A stretch of 64,000 nucleotides of DNA from Aquisphaera insulae (lineage in GTDB: Bacteria; Planctomycetota; Planctomycetia; Isosphaerales; Isosphaeraceae): NCBI RefSeq assembly GCF_011064615.1, contig NZ_JAALJH010000003.1, positions 124,001 to 188,000 of the forward strand, given 5' to 3'. The translations under genes were made by a program, and so were the position numbers. The notes under the pieces are model-generated. The model searched no databases, had not been told where the DNA came from, and saw only the letters and a list, made by a program, of their open reading frames with translations. Position 1 is the stretch's first letter, and each line of letters opens with the position of its first letter. Below, piece after piece: positions 1-8,763 of the stretch.

Positions 1-2
1 CC

Positions 3-143
3 GGGAGCTGGCTCACGGCCGGGTTGCCGCCCGAGCGAGTCGAGTTCGGCGACCTCCGGACCTTCCGGGACCTCGCCCGTTGTCTGGCCGAAAGCGGGGA
101 CGGACAGGAGGGCGGACATGAAACGCATCGGGCCGTTTCTTGA
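3..143 (+). CDS. C-terminal tail of an unidentified protein (5' truncated)
   Basis: An open frame enters from the left edge and ends at TGA 141-143. It encodes about 46 residues; the stretch GLPPERVEFGDLRTFRDLA has the acidic, helical look of an acyl-carrier-protein C-terminus, but this is only a resemblance. It overlaps the start of the next gene (ATG 118) in another frame by 26 bases, which is common for coupled genes. No function is assigned. Confidence is limited by the short visible portion. Confidence 0.4.
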   Translation, partial: GSWLTAGLPPERVEFGDLRTFRDLARCLAESGDGQEGGHETHRAVS

Positions 144-573
144 ACTCAACGTCTACGTCTGTGCTTTCCTGGCCGCGTACAGCGCGGTCCGCGAGGATCG
201 GTCACTGACCGGGAAGGAGAAGACCGTCGTCTCGCTGTTCGCTCTCATCCCGGCGTACGTGCCGTTCTACACACTCCGGCACCTCCTGCCGGCGCGTTGC
301 CCCGACTGCGGGACGAGGTCCCTGGATCACGCCAGGCCGTATCATCCTCCCGTCCCCGTCCAGGAACAGACTCGATGGTGCAGGTTGTGTAACCGCTCAT
401 TCCGGGGCCCCCCGGATGAGGGGGAGACGAGAGGCTTGTCCGTTACGGACTCCAGCTTCGTGAAGTCTCCGGTCGCACCTGCTGACAGCGACACGAAGCC
501 TTCCTTTATTCCGGAGGGAAATCCCCCTCATCGATCAGTTCCCGGCGAAACTCCACGCGGTAGTCCAGATTGA
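118..573 (+). CDS. Small hypothetical protein with membrane segment and two CxxC pairs
   Basis: The 151-residue product starts at ATG 118 behind a good ribosome site (AGGAGGG, 5 nt upstream). Residues about 8-55 contain two hydrophobic stretches (LNVYVCAFLAAY and VVSLFALIPAYVPFYTL), followed by CPDCG near residue 62 and CRLC near residue 88, which could together bind one zinc ion. The C-terminal third is Ser/Pro-rich and probably disordered. The last 68 bases overlap the 3' end of the convergent HNH gene, so the true end of one of them may be shorter. No family recognised; function unknown. Confidence 0.6.
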   Translation: MKRIGPFLELNVYVCAFLAAYSAVREDRSLTGKEKTVVSLFALIPAYVPFYTLRHLLPARCPDCGTRSLDHARPYHPPVPVQEQTRWCRLCNRSFRGPPDEGETRGLSVTDSSFVKSPVAPADSDTKPSFIPEGNPPHRSVPGETPRGSPD

Positions 574-910
574 GCTTGAGCACCTGGATCGTCGCCCGGC
601 CGGCCGGCGTCAATCCCACGAGTCGTGGACCATCCCAGCGGAAATGGCGGGACCATTTGTGCCGTCGAGGATTGAAGAGCGGAACGATCTTACGTGACTT
701 CGGATCGATCCCGGCTATGTTCGGGCCCTTGTGACGATTGCACGCGAAACAGCATAAGCAGGTATTACCACCTGTCGTCGATCCTCCATGGTGCTCCGCG
801 ATGATGTGGTCGATCTCAAACGGAAGCCTGTCTCGCAACTGTGGAACACAGCAGTATTCGCACCGGCCGCCCGCCCGACGCCAGACGAGTTCCTCCAGGG
901 CGCGTTCCAT
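506..910 (-). CDS. HNH endonuclease domain protein
   Basis: The 134-residue protein has a compact HNH fold: CEYC near residues 18-21, then FEIDHIIAEHHGG (the catalytic DH of the motif near residues 34-35), NTCLCCFACNRHKG carrying the N and H of the motif plus the second zinc pair, and a short C-terminal extension. HNH enzymes cleave DNA as metal-dependent nucleases. The gene lies 14 nt downstream of a small co-directional gene, so the two are probably one transcript. This pairing of a small unknown protein with a stand-alone HNH protein is what I would expect of planctomycete genomes, where free-standing HNH genes are frequent. Whether it serves in defence, in mobility or as a relic cannot be told here. 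Confidence 0.85.
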   Translation of the reverse strand: MERALEELVWRRAGGRCEYCCVPQLRDRLPFEIDHIIAEHHGGSTTGGNTCLCCFACNRHKGPNIAGIDPKSRKIVPLFNPRRHKWSRHFRWDGPRLVGLTPAGRATIQVLKLNLDYRVEFRRELIDEGDFPPE

Positions 911-924
911 GTGTGCTCGATCCG

Positions 925-1221
925 TCAGCGAGGATCCCCTTGGCCCTTGCGGAACTCGTTCAGTGATCGCCGAGCCTTCGACTGGATGATGTTCAGCAAA
1001 TGGCCGACGAGCTCATATCGTCCCGCTTCGGCGTCCTCTTCCGTGGTGAGAGTCCCGGCTCTCGCCCTGGCGGACAGCTCGCGCATGCGGTCCTTGTCAA
1101 CCTGGTCAAAATCGAGGGCCAGCAGTTCCCTCGCCGCCTCAGGAGAAAATGTTGGTCCATCGGGCCTGAAGACTCGCTTGAGGATCGAAGCCTCATTTGC
1201 GTCAACAAGAGTCCTGCTCAT
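925..1221 (-). CDS. Small helical hypothetical protein upstream of HNH gene
   Basis: The 98-residue product begins MSRTLVDANEASILKRVF. I chose ATG at 1221 because AGGAG lies 8 nt upstream; a longer in-frame start at 1254 has no such site. The sequence is charged and predicted helical (FSPEAARELLALDFDQVDKDRMRELSARARAG), with no signal peptide and no metal motif. It sits directly upstream of the HNH gene on the same strand, so it may be a partner or regulator of that nuclease, but this rests only on position. I do not recognise a named family. Confidence 0.65.
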   Translation of the reverse strand: MSRTLVDANEASILKRVFRPDGPTFSPEAARELLALDFDQVDKDRMRELSARARAGTLTTEEDAEAGRYELVGHLLNIIQSKARRSLNEFRKGQGDPR

Positions 1222-1345
1222 CTCGATTTCTCCTGAAATCATAGACGCCCTCAATCCTAGCAGTGCTGGTCTGGGAAAGCCATCGAACCATAACGGAGGT
1301 GGTCGACCCGCCCAATCCTGAAAGAGCCAGGCCGTGCCCCGCGAG

Positions 1346-4300
1346 TCATGCCGGAGCCAGCCCCAGCGTCTTCTGATCCGTGGCTGAGGGCTCGGCCGTC
1401 ACGCCTTTCTCCTCCCACGGGATCAGGTGGAAATCCTCGACGAAGAGGACATACAGCACCGGCACCACGACCTTGGTGACGAGCGTCGCCAGCAGGAGCC
1501 CGACGATCTGGACGTAGCAGAGCGGCTCCCAGAGCGGGCCGCCGCGGATGACCAGGGGGACCAGGCCGCCGACGGTGGCGAGCACCGTCACGAGGACCGG
1601 GCGAAGTCGCACGAGGGCGGCGTCGATGACCGCCCGCCGGAGGGGCTCGCCGCGCTCGTGGGCCTCCTCGATGTACTCGAAGAGCACGATCACGTGGCTG
1701 ATCACCACGCCGGCCAGTGAGGAGAGTCCGAGGAGGGCGAAGAACCCGAGCGGGACGTCGAACAGGAGCAGGCCCATCAGGCCGCCGACCATCCCGAAAG
1801 GGACGGCGGCGAAGACCACCAGCGGCTTCGTCACGCTATTGAACTGCAGGACGAGCGCGACGTAGATCGACAGGATCGACACGATCATCGCGACTCGCAT
1901 CGAGGCGAACCCCTTGGCCTGCTCCTCCTTCTCGCCGCCGAACGAGACCCGGTAGCCGGCCGGCCACGACGGCGTCACCGCGGCGAGTCGCTTCTCCAGG
2001 TGCTCGACGATCCGGCTGGGCAGGAAACCCGGCGCGGCGTCGCACTTGACGGTCAGGCACCGCTCGTGATCGCGGCGGGCGATCTTCGGCGCGGCGGCCT
2101 CGGCGCGGAAGGCGGCGATCTGGTCGAGCGGCACCCGCGAACCCTCGGTGGCCGGGACGCTCAAGGTGCTCAGGTCGGTCACGCGGCTCCGCTCGTCGGG
2201 CCGGAGGCGGAGGACGACCGGGATTAATCGGTCGCGTTCGCGGATCGTCGTTGCGGTCGAACCGGAGACGGCGCCGTGGACCACGGTCGCGGCCGCCTCG
2301 TTGGTCACGCCCGCCGCGTTGGCGCGGTCGGGGTCGATCTTCAGGCCGAGGCGGAAGATCTCCGGGTCCCAGTCATCCTGGACGTCGGTGGCGCCGGGAT
2401 GCTCTCGCATCAGGTCCTTGACCTGCTCGCCCAGGCGGCGGATCGTGGCCAGGTCGGGGCCGGTTAGGCGGACCTGGACGGGGATGCCGATCGGCGGGCC
2501 GGTCTCGAGCTGGTTCACCCGGACGCGGGCCGACGCGATCCGCGGCGGCAGCTCGCGGCCCAGCTTCTCCGCGAGCTTGCCCGTGCGGTGGCGATCCTTC
2601 GCATGCACCATGATCTGGGCGTATCGCGGCGCCGGCTGCTCCGGGACGACGGAGAGCCAGAATCGCGGCCCCCCCGCGCCGAGGAAGGTGGTGTAGGACT
2701 CGACCTCGTCGCCGACCAGGGCGTCGATCTCGGCGATCGCGTGCATCGCCTCCTCCTTGGTCTGCCGGATCGGCGAGCCTTCGGCCAGGAAGAGGTCCAC
2801 GGTGAAGACGTTGTGCAGGTCCTTGGGGAAGAAGCTGGAGCCGATCAGCGGGATCAGGCTGGCGCCCCCGGCCAGGACGATCAGGCAGACGGCCAGCGAG
2901 GTCCACTTGTACTCCATGCAGACCTCGGAGAAGCCGTTGTACAGCCGAGCGAACCGCGAGCCCTTGCCGCCGTCCGCGAGCCCGGCCTCGAGCCCGAGCT
3001 GGCCCCGCAGCATGATCCGGCCGAGCATCGGCACGAACGTCATGGAGACGATCCGGCTGGCCACCAGCGAGGCCGTCACGACGACCGGCAGGGAGTAGAT
3101 GAACTCGCCGACCACGCCCGTCACCAGCAGGAGCGGCAGGAAGGCCACGCAGTTGGTGATCGTCGCATAGAGGATCGCGCGGGCGAGCTTCTGGGGGCCC
3201 AGCCAGGCGGCCACGTCCCGGGGTGCGCCGTGGGCCATCTCCCGGTTGATCGCGTCGCCGGCCACCACCGGGTCGTCGACGAGCAGCCCCAGCGCGATGA
3301 TCAGCGCGGCGATCGAGACCTGCTGGAGGTCGATCCCGACCGCGGCGCAGGCCCCCAGGGTCATCGCCAGAGTGATCGGGATCGAGAGCGCCACGAGCAG
3401 GGCGCTCCGCCACTCCATGAACAGCAGCGCGACCACGACCACGATGACCACGGCCTCGATCAGGCAGTCGTCGAACTCGTGGATCTTCCGTTCCACCCGC
3501 TCGGCCTCATCGCTGGTCCGCTCGACCCGGAGGTCGGCGGGGAGGACGCCCCGGAGGGACTCGAGCGCCGCGTCGACGTCGCGCGAGAAGTCCGCGATGT
3601 GCGTCCCCTTGACGTGGCGGACGGCCAGCGTGACTGCCCGGGTCGTGATGAGCGGGGCCGGCCGATCGGCGCCCGCACCGGGCTCCCCCTTCACGCTCCG
3701 GAAGTTGAGGGCTCGCGGCGGGTCCTCGTAGCCGCGGACGATCTCGGCGAGGTCGCGGAGATAGACGGGATAGCCGTCCTTGCCGTCGACGACGATGTCC
3801 GCGAGATCCGCGTGGCCCAGCAGCTTGCCGGTCGGCTTGACCACGAGCGAGCCCCGGCTGAGCTCGACCTCGCCGCCGGGTACGTCGAGGTTCCGGGCGG
3901 CGAGGAGGCGGCCGAGCGTCTGCATGTCCAGGCCCGAAGCGCCGAGCCGACGGCCGCTCAGGTAGAGGTAGACGGCCTCCTCGACGACGCCGAGCAGCTC
4001 GATCTTGCCCACGCGGGGCGACTGGCGGAGCCGGTCCTGGATCCGGTCGGCGAAGCGGTGGAGCTGCTCGTAGGAGTAGCGGGCGACCCCGCCGGGCTCG
4101 TCGCGGACCGCCCGCCGCAGCGCGGCCGGCAGGTCGTCGAGCGACTCGACGATGGCGGGGGGCCAGATGTCGGGATGGCCCAGGCCGGCGGCGAGCGTCT
4201 CCGCCTTCCATCGCGTGAGCTCCGCGTCGAGCCTCCCCCGATCGACGCCCGGCGCCAGGCGGACGTCGATGGCCCCCGCGCCGAGCATGCCGACGAATCG

Positions 4301-5017
4301 ACCGTCCTCGGCGATCTTCCGTCCGGCCAGGTCGCGAAGGAACGCCCGGCCAAGACGCTCCACCAGCGATGGATCGAGGCCGGCCGGGTGGACGAGCACG
4401 ACGCTGGCCCTGCGGTCGCGGAGCCCCTCGGGCCGAGCGGTCCGGACCTCGGCCAGCCGACGGGCGACGGCCTCGGCGTGGCGGTCGATCTCGAAGTCCG
4501 GGACCGGCGGGCTGGAGAGCGTCAGCATCAGGGCGACGGTGTCGCCGAAGTCCTTGTCGAGCCTCGGCCGGAGCGGGACGCCGCCCACGGTCGGCAGGTC
4601 GGACATCGCGGCGAGCTTGCCCTCGAGATCGTGCCAGACCTCCTGGGCATCCTTCGTGGAGTCGTAGAGGTCCACGAAGACGACGGAAAGGTCCTGGCGG
4701 CTGACCGAACGGACGTGCTCGACGGCCGGGTTCTCCGCCAGGCGCTTCTCGACCTTGCGCGACAGCTCGAGCTCGACCTCCTGGGCCGAGGCCCCCGGAT
4801 AGGACGTCAGCACGACGCCGCTGCGGATCTGAATCAGGGGATCCTGGCGCTGCGGCATGGCGGTGTAGGCGTAGGCACCCCAGGCCAGGGTCGCGACCAG
4901 GAGGGTCCAGGCGATCGGCCCCCGGTAGACGAAGAACTGGGCCACGGTGAGGCGGTCGCCGTGGGAAGGGCGGGCGTGATCGGGGGCGGGGGCGGGGGCG
5001 GGCTCCATGCCTTCCAC
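1346..5017 (-). CDS. RND family multidrug/metal efflux pump, inner-membrane subunit
   Basis: The 1,223-residue AcrB-type permease exports substrates across the cell envelope using the proton gradient, together with the fusion protein encoded just upstream. The N-terminal membrane segment (PIAWTLLVATLAWGAYAY) is followed by the first porter domain. The helix-4 motif GLLVDDPVVAGDAINRE carries the paired aspartates of the proton relay; a second six-helix bundle ends with a C-terminal helix near residue 1190. Family members are usually 1,020-1,060 residues, so about 160 extra residues are spread through the loops. The start is GTG 5017, with GGAGGAG 7 nt upstream overlapping the stop of the preceding gene, which indicates translational coupling. 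Substrate cannot be inferred. Confidence 0.93.
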   Translation of the reverse strand: MEGMEPAPAPAPDHARPSHGDRLTVAQFFVYRGPIAWTLLVATLAWGAYAYTAMPQRQDPLIQIRSGVVLTSYPGASAQEVELELSRKVEKRLAENPAVEHVRSVSRQDLSVVFVDLYDSTKDAQEVWHDLEGKLAAMSDLPTVGGVPLRPRLDKDFGDTVALMLTLSSPPVPDFEIDRHAEAVARRLAEVRTARPEGLRDRRASVVLVHPAGLDPSLVERLGRAFLRDLAGRKIAEDGRFVGMLGAGAIDVRLAPGVDRGRLDAELTRWKAETLAAGLGHPDIWPPAIVESLDDLPAALRRAVRDEPGGVARYSYEQLHRFADRIQDRLRQSPRVGKIELLGVVEEAVYLYLSGRRLGASGLDMQTLGRLLAARNLDVPGGEVELSRGSLVVKPTGKLLGHADLADIVVDGKDGYPVYLRDLAEIVRGYEDPPRALNFRSVKGEPGAGADRPAPLITTRAVTLAVRHVKGTHIADFSRDVDAALESLRGVLPADLRVERTSDEAERVERKIHEFDDCLIEAVVIVVVVALLFMEWRSALLVALSIPITLAMTLGACAAVGIDLQQVSIAALIIALGLLVDDPVVAGDAINREMAHGAPRDVAAWLGPQKLARAILYATITNCVAFLPLLLVTGVVGEFIYSLPVVVTASLVASRIVSMTFVPMLGRIMLRGQLGLEAGLADGGKGSRFARLYNGFSEVCMEYKWTSLAVCLIVLAGGASLIPLIGSSFFPKDLHNVFTVDLFLAEGSPIRQTKEEAMHAIAEIDALVGDEVESYTTFLGAGGPRFWLSVVPEQPAPRYAQIMVHAKDRHRTGKLAEKLGRELPPRIASARVRVNQLETGPPIGIPVQVRLTGPDLATIRRLGEQVKDLMREHPGATDVQDDWDPEIFRLGLKIDPDRANAAGVTNEAAATVVHGAVSGSTATTIRERDRLIPVVLRLRPDERSRVTDLSTLSVPATEGSRVPLDQIAAFRAEAAAPKIARRDHERCLTVKCDAAPGFLPSRIVEHLEKRLAAVTPSWPAGYRVSFGGEKEEQAKGFASMRVAMIVSILSIYVALVLQFNSVTKPLVVFAAVPFGMVGGLMGLLLFDVPLGFFALLGLSSLAGVVISHVIVLFEYIEEAHERGEPLRRAVIDAALVRLRPVLVTVLATVGGLVPLVIRGGPLWEPLCYVQIVGLLLATLVTKVVVPVLYVLFVEDFHLIPWEEKGVTAEPSATDQKTLGLAPA

Positions 5018-5021
5018 GGGG

Positions 5022-6299
5022 CTACTCCTCCACCACGACGGCGCGGCCGTCGGTCAGCCGGTGGACGCCGGCGATCACCACCCGGTCCCCGGTCGCGAGG
5101 ACCTGGCTCGAGCCGGACGTCGGGGCGGCGGAGATGACCGCCCTGTCGTCGATGACGTCCTCGATCGTCGCCTGTCGGCGGCGGACGACCCGGCCGTTCG
5201 GCTCATCCACGACGACGAACGCGTCGCAGCCGGGACCGGCCGTCCTCGGCACGAGCGCCGCCAGGGGGAGGAGCGGGGCGATCGACTCTCGGCCAAGGTG
5301 GACCGTGGCGATCATCCCGGGTCGTAGCCCCCGGGGTTCGTCGACGCGGATCTCGACCGAATACGTCCGCGTCCTGGGGTCGGCCGCCGAACCGATCTTG
5401 TAGACAACGCCGCGGAATCGCTCCTCGGGGAGGGCGTCGCTGGTGACCTCCGTGGGGGCACCGAGCCTGATCCGGCCGACTAGCGTGTCGGGCACGCCGA
5501 AGGCGATGACCACGCTCGACAGGTCATGGACGACGAACGCCGGCTGCCCCGCGGCCACTCGCTGGCCGAGGTCCACCGACCGCGACGCGACCGTCGCCCG
5601 CTCGAAAGGGGAGACCAGCGAGCAATAGGACAGGTTCGCCTCGGCCTGATCGAGCGCAATCCGGGCCGACTGCACCTCGCGACGGGCCACCGCGACCGCC
5701 GCACGCGCGGAGGCATCCCGGGCGCGGGCCGTGTCCATTTCCGAGGCCGTGGCCGAGGCCCGCTTGAGGAGCCGCTCCGCACGGTCGCATTCGACCCGGG
5801 CGAGCCCCGCCTCCGCATCCGCCTGGTCGCGTTTCGCCTCGGCCGCCGCCAGCCGTTCCGCCGCCATGTCCCGATCGCGGCGGTGGTCCCGCGCATCGAG
5901 CTTCGCCAGCGGGGTCCCCCGCGGGATCACGTCGCCTTCGTGCAGCGTGTGAGTCCGCCCGTCCGGCCCGGCCACCTCCCGCAACGAATCGACCGTCCCG
6001 GCCACCCGGAACGACAACTCAGCCCGCTGGACCTCCTTAACCGCCGCGTGGTAATTCAGTCCCGCCTCCAGCCGTTCCGGCCTGAGGACCGCCACCCGGA
6101 CCGTCGCTGGCTGCTCCGCGCCGGGCTTCTCCGCCCGCGCCGCCACGCGATCCGCCACCCAACCTCGTCCCCAGACGGCCAGGCCCGCAAACGCAAACAA
6201 GAGCAAGATCCGAATCGTCGCTTTCCGACGATCCGTAGGTCGCGAAGACAAAAAAACGCCTCGTGGCGCAGCAAGGCCGAGCGAGGACACGGTCGCCAT
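5022..6299 (-). CDS. RND efflux periplasmic adaptor (membrane fusion protein)
   Basis: The 425-residue HlyD/AcrA-type adaptor bridges the pump to an outer-membrane channel. It has an N-terminal anchor (IRILLLFAFAGLAVWG, about residues 30-46), a split biotinyl-lipoyl domain, a long alpha-helical hairpin rich in Ala/Arg/Glu (about residues 130-215), then beta-barrel and membrane-proximal domains ending in VVEE. The start at ATG 6299 is backed by GGGAGGG 8 nt upstream. The stop is 4 nt before the pump gene, so the two are one operon. No outer-membrane factor lies nearby; a TolC-like partner would have to be encoded elsewhere. One of two palindromic repeats lies inside its first 30 codons. Confidence 0.92.
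   Translation of the reverse strand: MATVSSLGLAAPRGVFLSSRPTDRRKATIRILLLFAFAGLAVWGRGWVADRVAARAEKPGAEQPATVRVAVLRPERLEAGLNYHAAVKEVQRAELSFRVAGTVDSLREVAGPDGRTHTLHEGDVIPRGTPLAKLDARDHRRDRDMAAERLAAAEAKRDQADAEAGLARVECDRAERLLKRASATASEMDTARARDASARAAVAVARREVQSARIALDQAEANLSYCSLVSPFERATVASRSVDLGQRVAAGQPAFVVHDLSSVVIAFGVPDTLVGRIRLGAPTEVTSDALPEERFRGVVYKIGSAADPRTRTYSVEIRVDEPRGLRPGMIATVHLGRESIAPLLPLAALVPRTAGPGCDAFVVVDEPNGRVVRRRQATIEDVIDDRAVISAAPTSGSSQVLATGDRVVIAGVHRLTDGRAVVVEE
6216..6241. promoter_or_regulatory. Candidate TetR operator, copy 1 (inside adaptor gene)
   Basis: A 26-bp direct repeat shared with 6336-6361, exactly 120 bp apart, with two mismatches. Its core at 6214-6232 is a perfect 7-bp inverted repeat (ATCGTCG, 5-nt spacer, CGACGAT), the size and symmetry expected of a TetR dimer site. 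It falls within codons 20-29 of the adaptor gene. Binding by the neighbouring TetR protein is inference from position and symmetry. Confidence 0.4.
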
Positions 6300-6335
6300 T
6301 TCGAAGTCCCTCCCGGGAACCGGGGTTCTACGGAC

Positions 6336-6361
6336 CGTCGATTTCCGACGATTCGTAGGTC
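6336..6361. promoter_or_regulatory. Candidate TetR operator, copy 2 (upstream of adaptor gene)
   Basis: Second copy of the 26-bp repeat, located in the 125-bp gap between the TetR gene and the adaptor gene. The symmetric core is CGTCG, 5-nt spacer, CGACG. Its place upstream of the efflux genes is where an autoregulatory or pump-controlling operator would be expected. Confidence 0.45.
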
Positions 6362-6424
6362 AAGAATAAGGGGGGGACCGACAGGAGTCAAGCCGTGGCG
6401 GCCTCGGACCAGGAAAGAGGATGC

Positions 6425-7180
6425 CTAAGGTGCTACTTCGACGAGGGATGTGATCGCCTTGATGGCCGGTTCGTCGGCGAAGGCATGCTCATAGATTCGG
6501 AGATAAGTGGATGGATAGTCCCATTCAGCCTGGAGGGGCTTCCAGCCGTAGCCGTCGAGCAGGACGTGGATGCTGGAGCGGAGGATGGCGAGCGGCGTCG
6601 CCGACAGGAGGCCTTCGAGCATCCGGCCGTGATTGACCCTCAGGTTGTGGGAGCCGAGGACCATCGCGAGCATCGCGAAGGTGAGGTCACCCGAGGTGAG
6701 CGGGGAGGGCAGGGCGAGGTCGCCGGCGGCGATGGCCTCATCGACGACCCCGCGGATCCAGCCCATGACACAATCGTCCTGTCGCTCCATGGCCTCGCGG
6801 CGGGCGGCGGAGGCCCGGTTCTCCAGGTCGGCCATCTTGATGATCTGCTCGGACCGGAAGGAATGGGGGTGCTTGATGGTGAACAGCTCGTCGGCGACCC
6901 CGAGGGCGCAGAGCCGCTCGCGAGGCCGGCCCTGGAACGTGAGGGCCCTGGTGAAGAGGGCCAGCCGGTGTTCGGTGCTCTGGATCAAAAGCGCGGCGAC
7001 GAGGTCCTCCTTGGTGGCGAAGTGCTGATAGACCGTCCACTTGGAGTACTCGGTCGCCTCCGCCACCCGGTCCATCGTCAGCCCGGCATACCCCTGCTCG
7101 ATGAGGATCTTCCGCGCCACGTCCAGGAGCATCAGCTCCCGCTGCTGAACCTCGCGCTGTTTCCGGGTGAGCGTGCTCAT
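6425..7180 (-). CDS. TetR/AcrR family transcriptional regulator
   Basis: The 251-residue regulator has the N-terminal TetR helix-turn-helix at about residues 20-66 (ILIEQGYAGLTMDRVAEATE followed by YSKWTVYQHFATKEDLVAAL). The remaining 180 residues form the all-helical ligand-binding and dimerisation domain, somewhat longer than typical. It is the first gene of the minus-strand cluster leading into the RND adaptor and pump, and in such arrangements usually represses the pump genes until a ligand binds. A palindromic repeat lies between it and the adaptor gene. The start is ATG 7180. Confidence 0.92.
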   Translation of the reverse strand: MSTLTRKQREVQQRELMLLDVARKILIEQGYAGLTMDRVAEATEYSKWTVYQHFATKEDLVAALLIQSTEHRLALFTRALTFQGRPRERLCALGVADELFTIKHPHSFRSEQIIKMADLENRASAARREAMERQDDCVMGWIRGVVDEAIAAGDLALPSPLTSGDLTFAMLAMVLGSHNLRVNHGRMLEGLLSATPLAILRSSIHVLLDGYGWKPLQAEWDYPSTYLRIYEHAFADEPAIKAITSLVEVAP

Positions 7181-7346
7181 GCCGTTATTATGCGGGCGGT
7201 TCGGAGGGGTTGTCGAGTTGGGGGGGTGAGGAAAAACCAGCCGGGCGGGGCTGAAGTCTCGCTTAGGCGTTTCGCTTTGGTACGATTAGTGACGGCGATG
7301 CGCTTAGAATGACTTGGTGATCGGAACAAGTCGAAGAGGAGTGGCA

Positions 7347-7508
7347 ATGGCAATCCCCAAGTGCAGATTCTTCGCTCATGCACGCCGAGTTGATGAAACC
7401 GACGAACTAACACACCAAGCCTGCCTTGCGGTCAACGCTGACCGCGCAGAATCGGAAGCTCTGTTCGGAAACCAAACAATACATCATATTATTCAATATA
7501 TAAAATAA
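7347..7508 (+). CDS. Possible 53-residue hypothetical protein
   Basis: ATG 7347 follows GAGGAG with a 5-nt spacer, and the frame runs 53 residues (MAIPKCRFFAHARRVDETD at the start). It has no recognisable domain. It sits in a stretch of lower GC than the surroundings, between the divergent TetR gene and the next membrane protein gene. The only support is the ribosome site, so this is a tentative call. The rest of 7181-7709 shows no gene; an AT-rich segment at about 7625-7665 containing TAATAT could serve as promoter for the gene at 7710. Confidence 0.3.
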   Translation: MAIPKCRFFAHARRVDETDELTHQACLAVNADRAESEALFGNQTIHHIIQYIK

Positions 7509-7709
7509 TGATTAGAAACGCACTCGAGAACCGCCACCTGGCCGGACTTGCTCGTCGCTATCGCCTGCCTCGCACATCACACCCCCGCAAACTCACCAAA
7601 AGGCTCCATGGGCAATTGATCCGTTAATTTCCAACATTCATGCAATCACGTATATCAGATAATATGAGCCCGAGGCAACAAGCCCTAACTCACATGATGG
7701 AGAACTCTG

Positions 7710-8492
7710 ATGGCCGACAAGATTCTGCCCAATGACAAACCTGAACCCGTCACGGATCCCGCCCCGGGCACTCCCACGCCACGCGACCCAAGAATGCCCA
7801 CCAAGAAGCTCTACAGAGATTACAAGCTAGTCCGCGCGGGGATCGAGCACGAGAACAACCTCTTGAATCACCGCTTCACTTGGCTATTTGCCACCCACAC
7901 GTTTCTATTTGCCGCCCTGGGGTTCATTTGGACTCGGACTTACGAATCTCCTGGGGAAGTCTCCGGTATTTTTCGGATGGGATTTCTCCAAATGACAATA
8001 TCTCACACCCCGCCCGTCAATCATCATGACAAAATCGAGATTCTCGTGATGTATGGCCTGATATGCATTCTTGGTATATTGTTTTGTTTATACATAGGGA
8101 GGTCAATCTATCTAGCTGGAAAGCAGATTGATTATCTGGAAATGTGGTGGCTTCTCCAATACGCAAATTCGGGCTTACCAACAGAGGACGAGACCGCCCA
8201 GGGAACGACGAGCGGGCACACACCACAGGCCACCACCAGATCAATCATTGACAAATTGTTCAAGACAAATTGTATTAAATCAATCGAACAAACGCGATCG
8301 CGAACACGCGCGGAATTCTATTTGAGCAATTATGATTTCATGAGACATGCTCTGGACACCAAATACCCGCCGATCAACGGCATATTTAGGTGTGAGATAT
8401 TTCAACTAAGCCACCTGCCGATTATTTTAGGTGTTTTTTGGACATTTTGTTTCCTTTTAGTGGCGGTTTTTGGCTTCAGATCGCTTCTTTAA
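7710..8492 (+). CDS. Membrane protein with three predicted helices, unknown function
   Basis: The 260-residue product starts at ATG 7710 behind GGAGA. A charged, proline-rich cytosolic N-terminus (about 45 residues) precedes ENNLLNHRFTWLFATHTFLFAALGF, the first helix; a second hydrophobic segment (VMYGLICILGILFCLYIG) and a third at the C-terminus (LPIILGVFWTFCFLLVAVFGF) flank a polar loop of about 90 residues. The ENNLLNHRFTWL pattern resembles a scattered bacterial family of small membrane proteins that I know only as hypothetical. Codon choice is AT-richer than neighbours (many AAT, TTT and ATA codons), which suggests acquisition by transfer. Confidence 0.75.
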   Translation: MADKILPNDKPEPVTDPAPGTPTPRDPRMPTKKLYRDYKLVRAGIEHENNLLNHRFTWLFATHTFLFAALGFIWTRTYESPGEVSGIFRMGFLQMTISHTPPVNHHDKIEILVMYGLICILGILFCLYIGRSIYLAGKQIDYLEMWWLLQYANSGLPTEDETAQGTTSGHTPQATTRSIIDKLFKTNCIKSIEQTRSRTRAEFYLSNYDFMRHALDTKYPPINGIFRCEIFQLSHLPIILGVFWTFCFLLVAVFGFRSLL

Positions 8493-8517
8493 CTTGATTG
8501 CGAGCATGGCTGGTGTA

Positions 8518-8552
8518 GGATGGCGAATCTTCGAATTCGAAATCAGCCATCC
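8518..8552 (+). terminator. Hairpin downstream of the membrane protein gene
   Basis: GGATGGC (8518-8524) pairs with GCCATCC (8546-8552), and the loop contains a further self-complementary TTCGAATTCGAA. It begins 26 nt after the stop of the preceding gene. No clear T-run follows, so factor-independent termination is uncertain. Confidence 0.35.
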
Positions 8553-8763
8553 TTGGTTGGATTGACCTTTGAGAAGTGAACCGGTCGACGCGATCTCTGC
8601 TAACCACTTTCTCGAGTCGGACAGACCCTAGCTACTTGGCAATCCGCAATCCCCGCGTGCGAATCTCCCCTGGGGGTTTCTCTCCACATCTTGGCTGGTG
8701 CGGAGGGGGGCAGACCTTTCGAATTATCAAGAGCTGCCTGAAATCGCAGGGAGATGCGCAGAA

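Noticed and set aside
2588..5137. An 849-residue open frame antisense to the RND pump
   Set aside because: Same GC effect; no ribosome site, no recognisable fold, fully covered by a confident gene on the other strand.
8640..8690. tRNA-like 3' segment (GTGCGAATC followed by CCCC)
   Set aside because: The translation of the reverse strand reads like the GIRTRGLRIA phrase often seen over tRNA genes, but the T-stem arms do not pair and no acceptor stem, D-arm or anticodon arm can be drawn.
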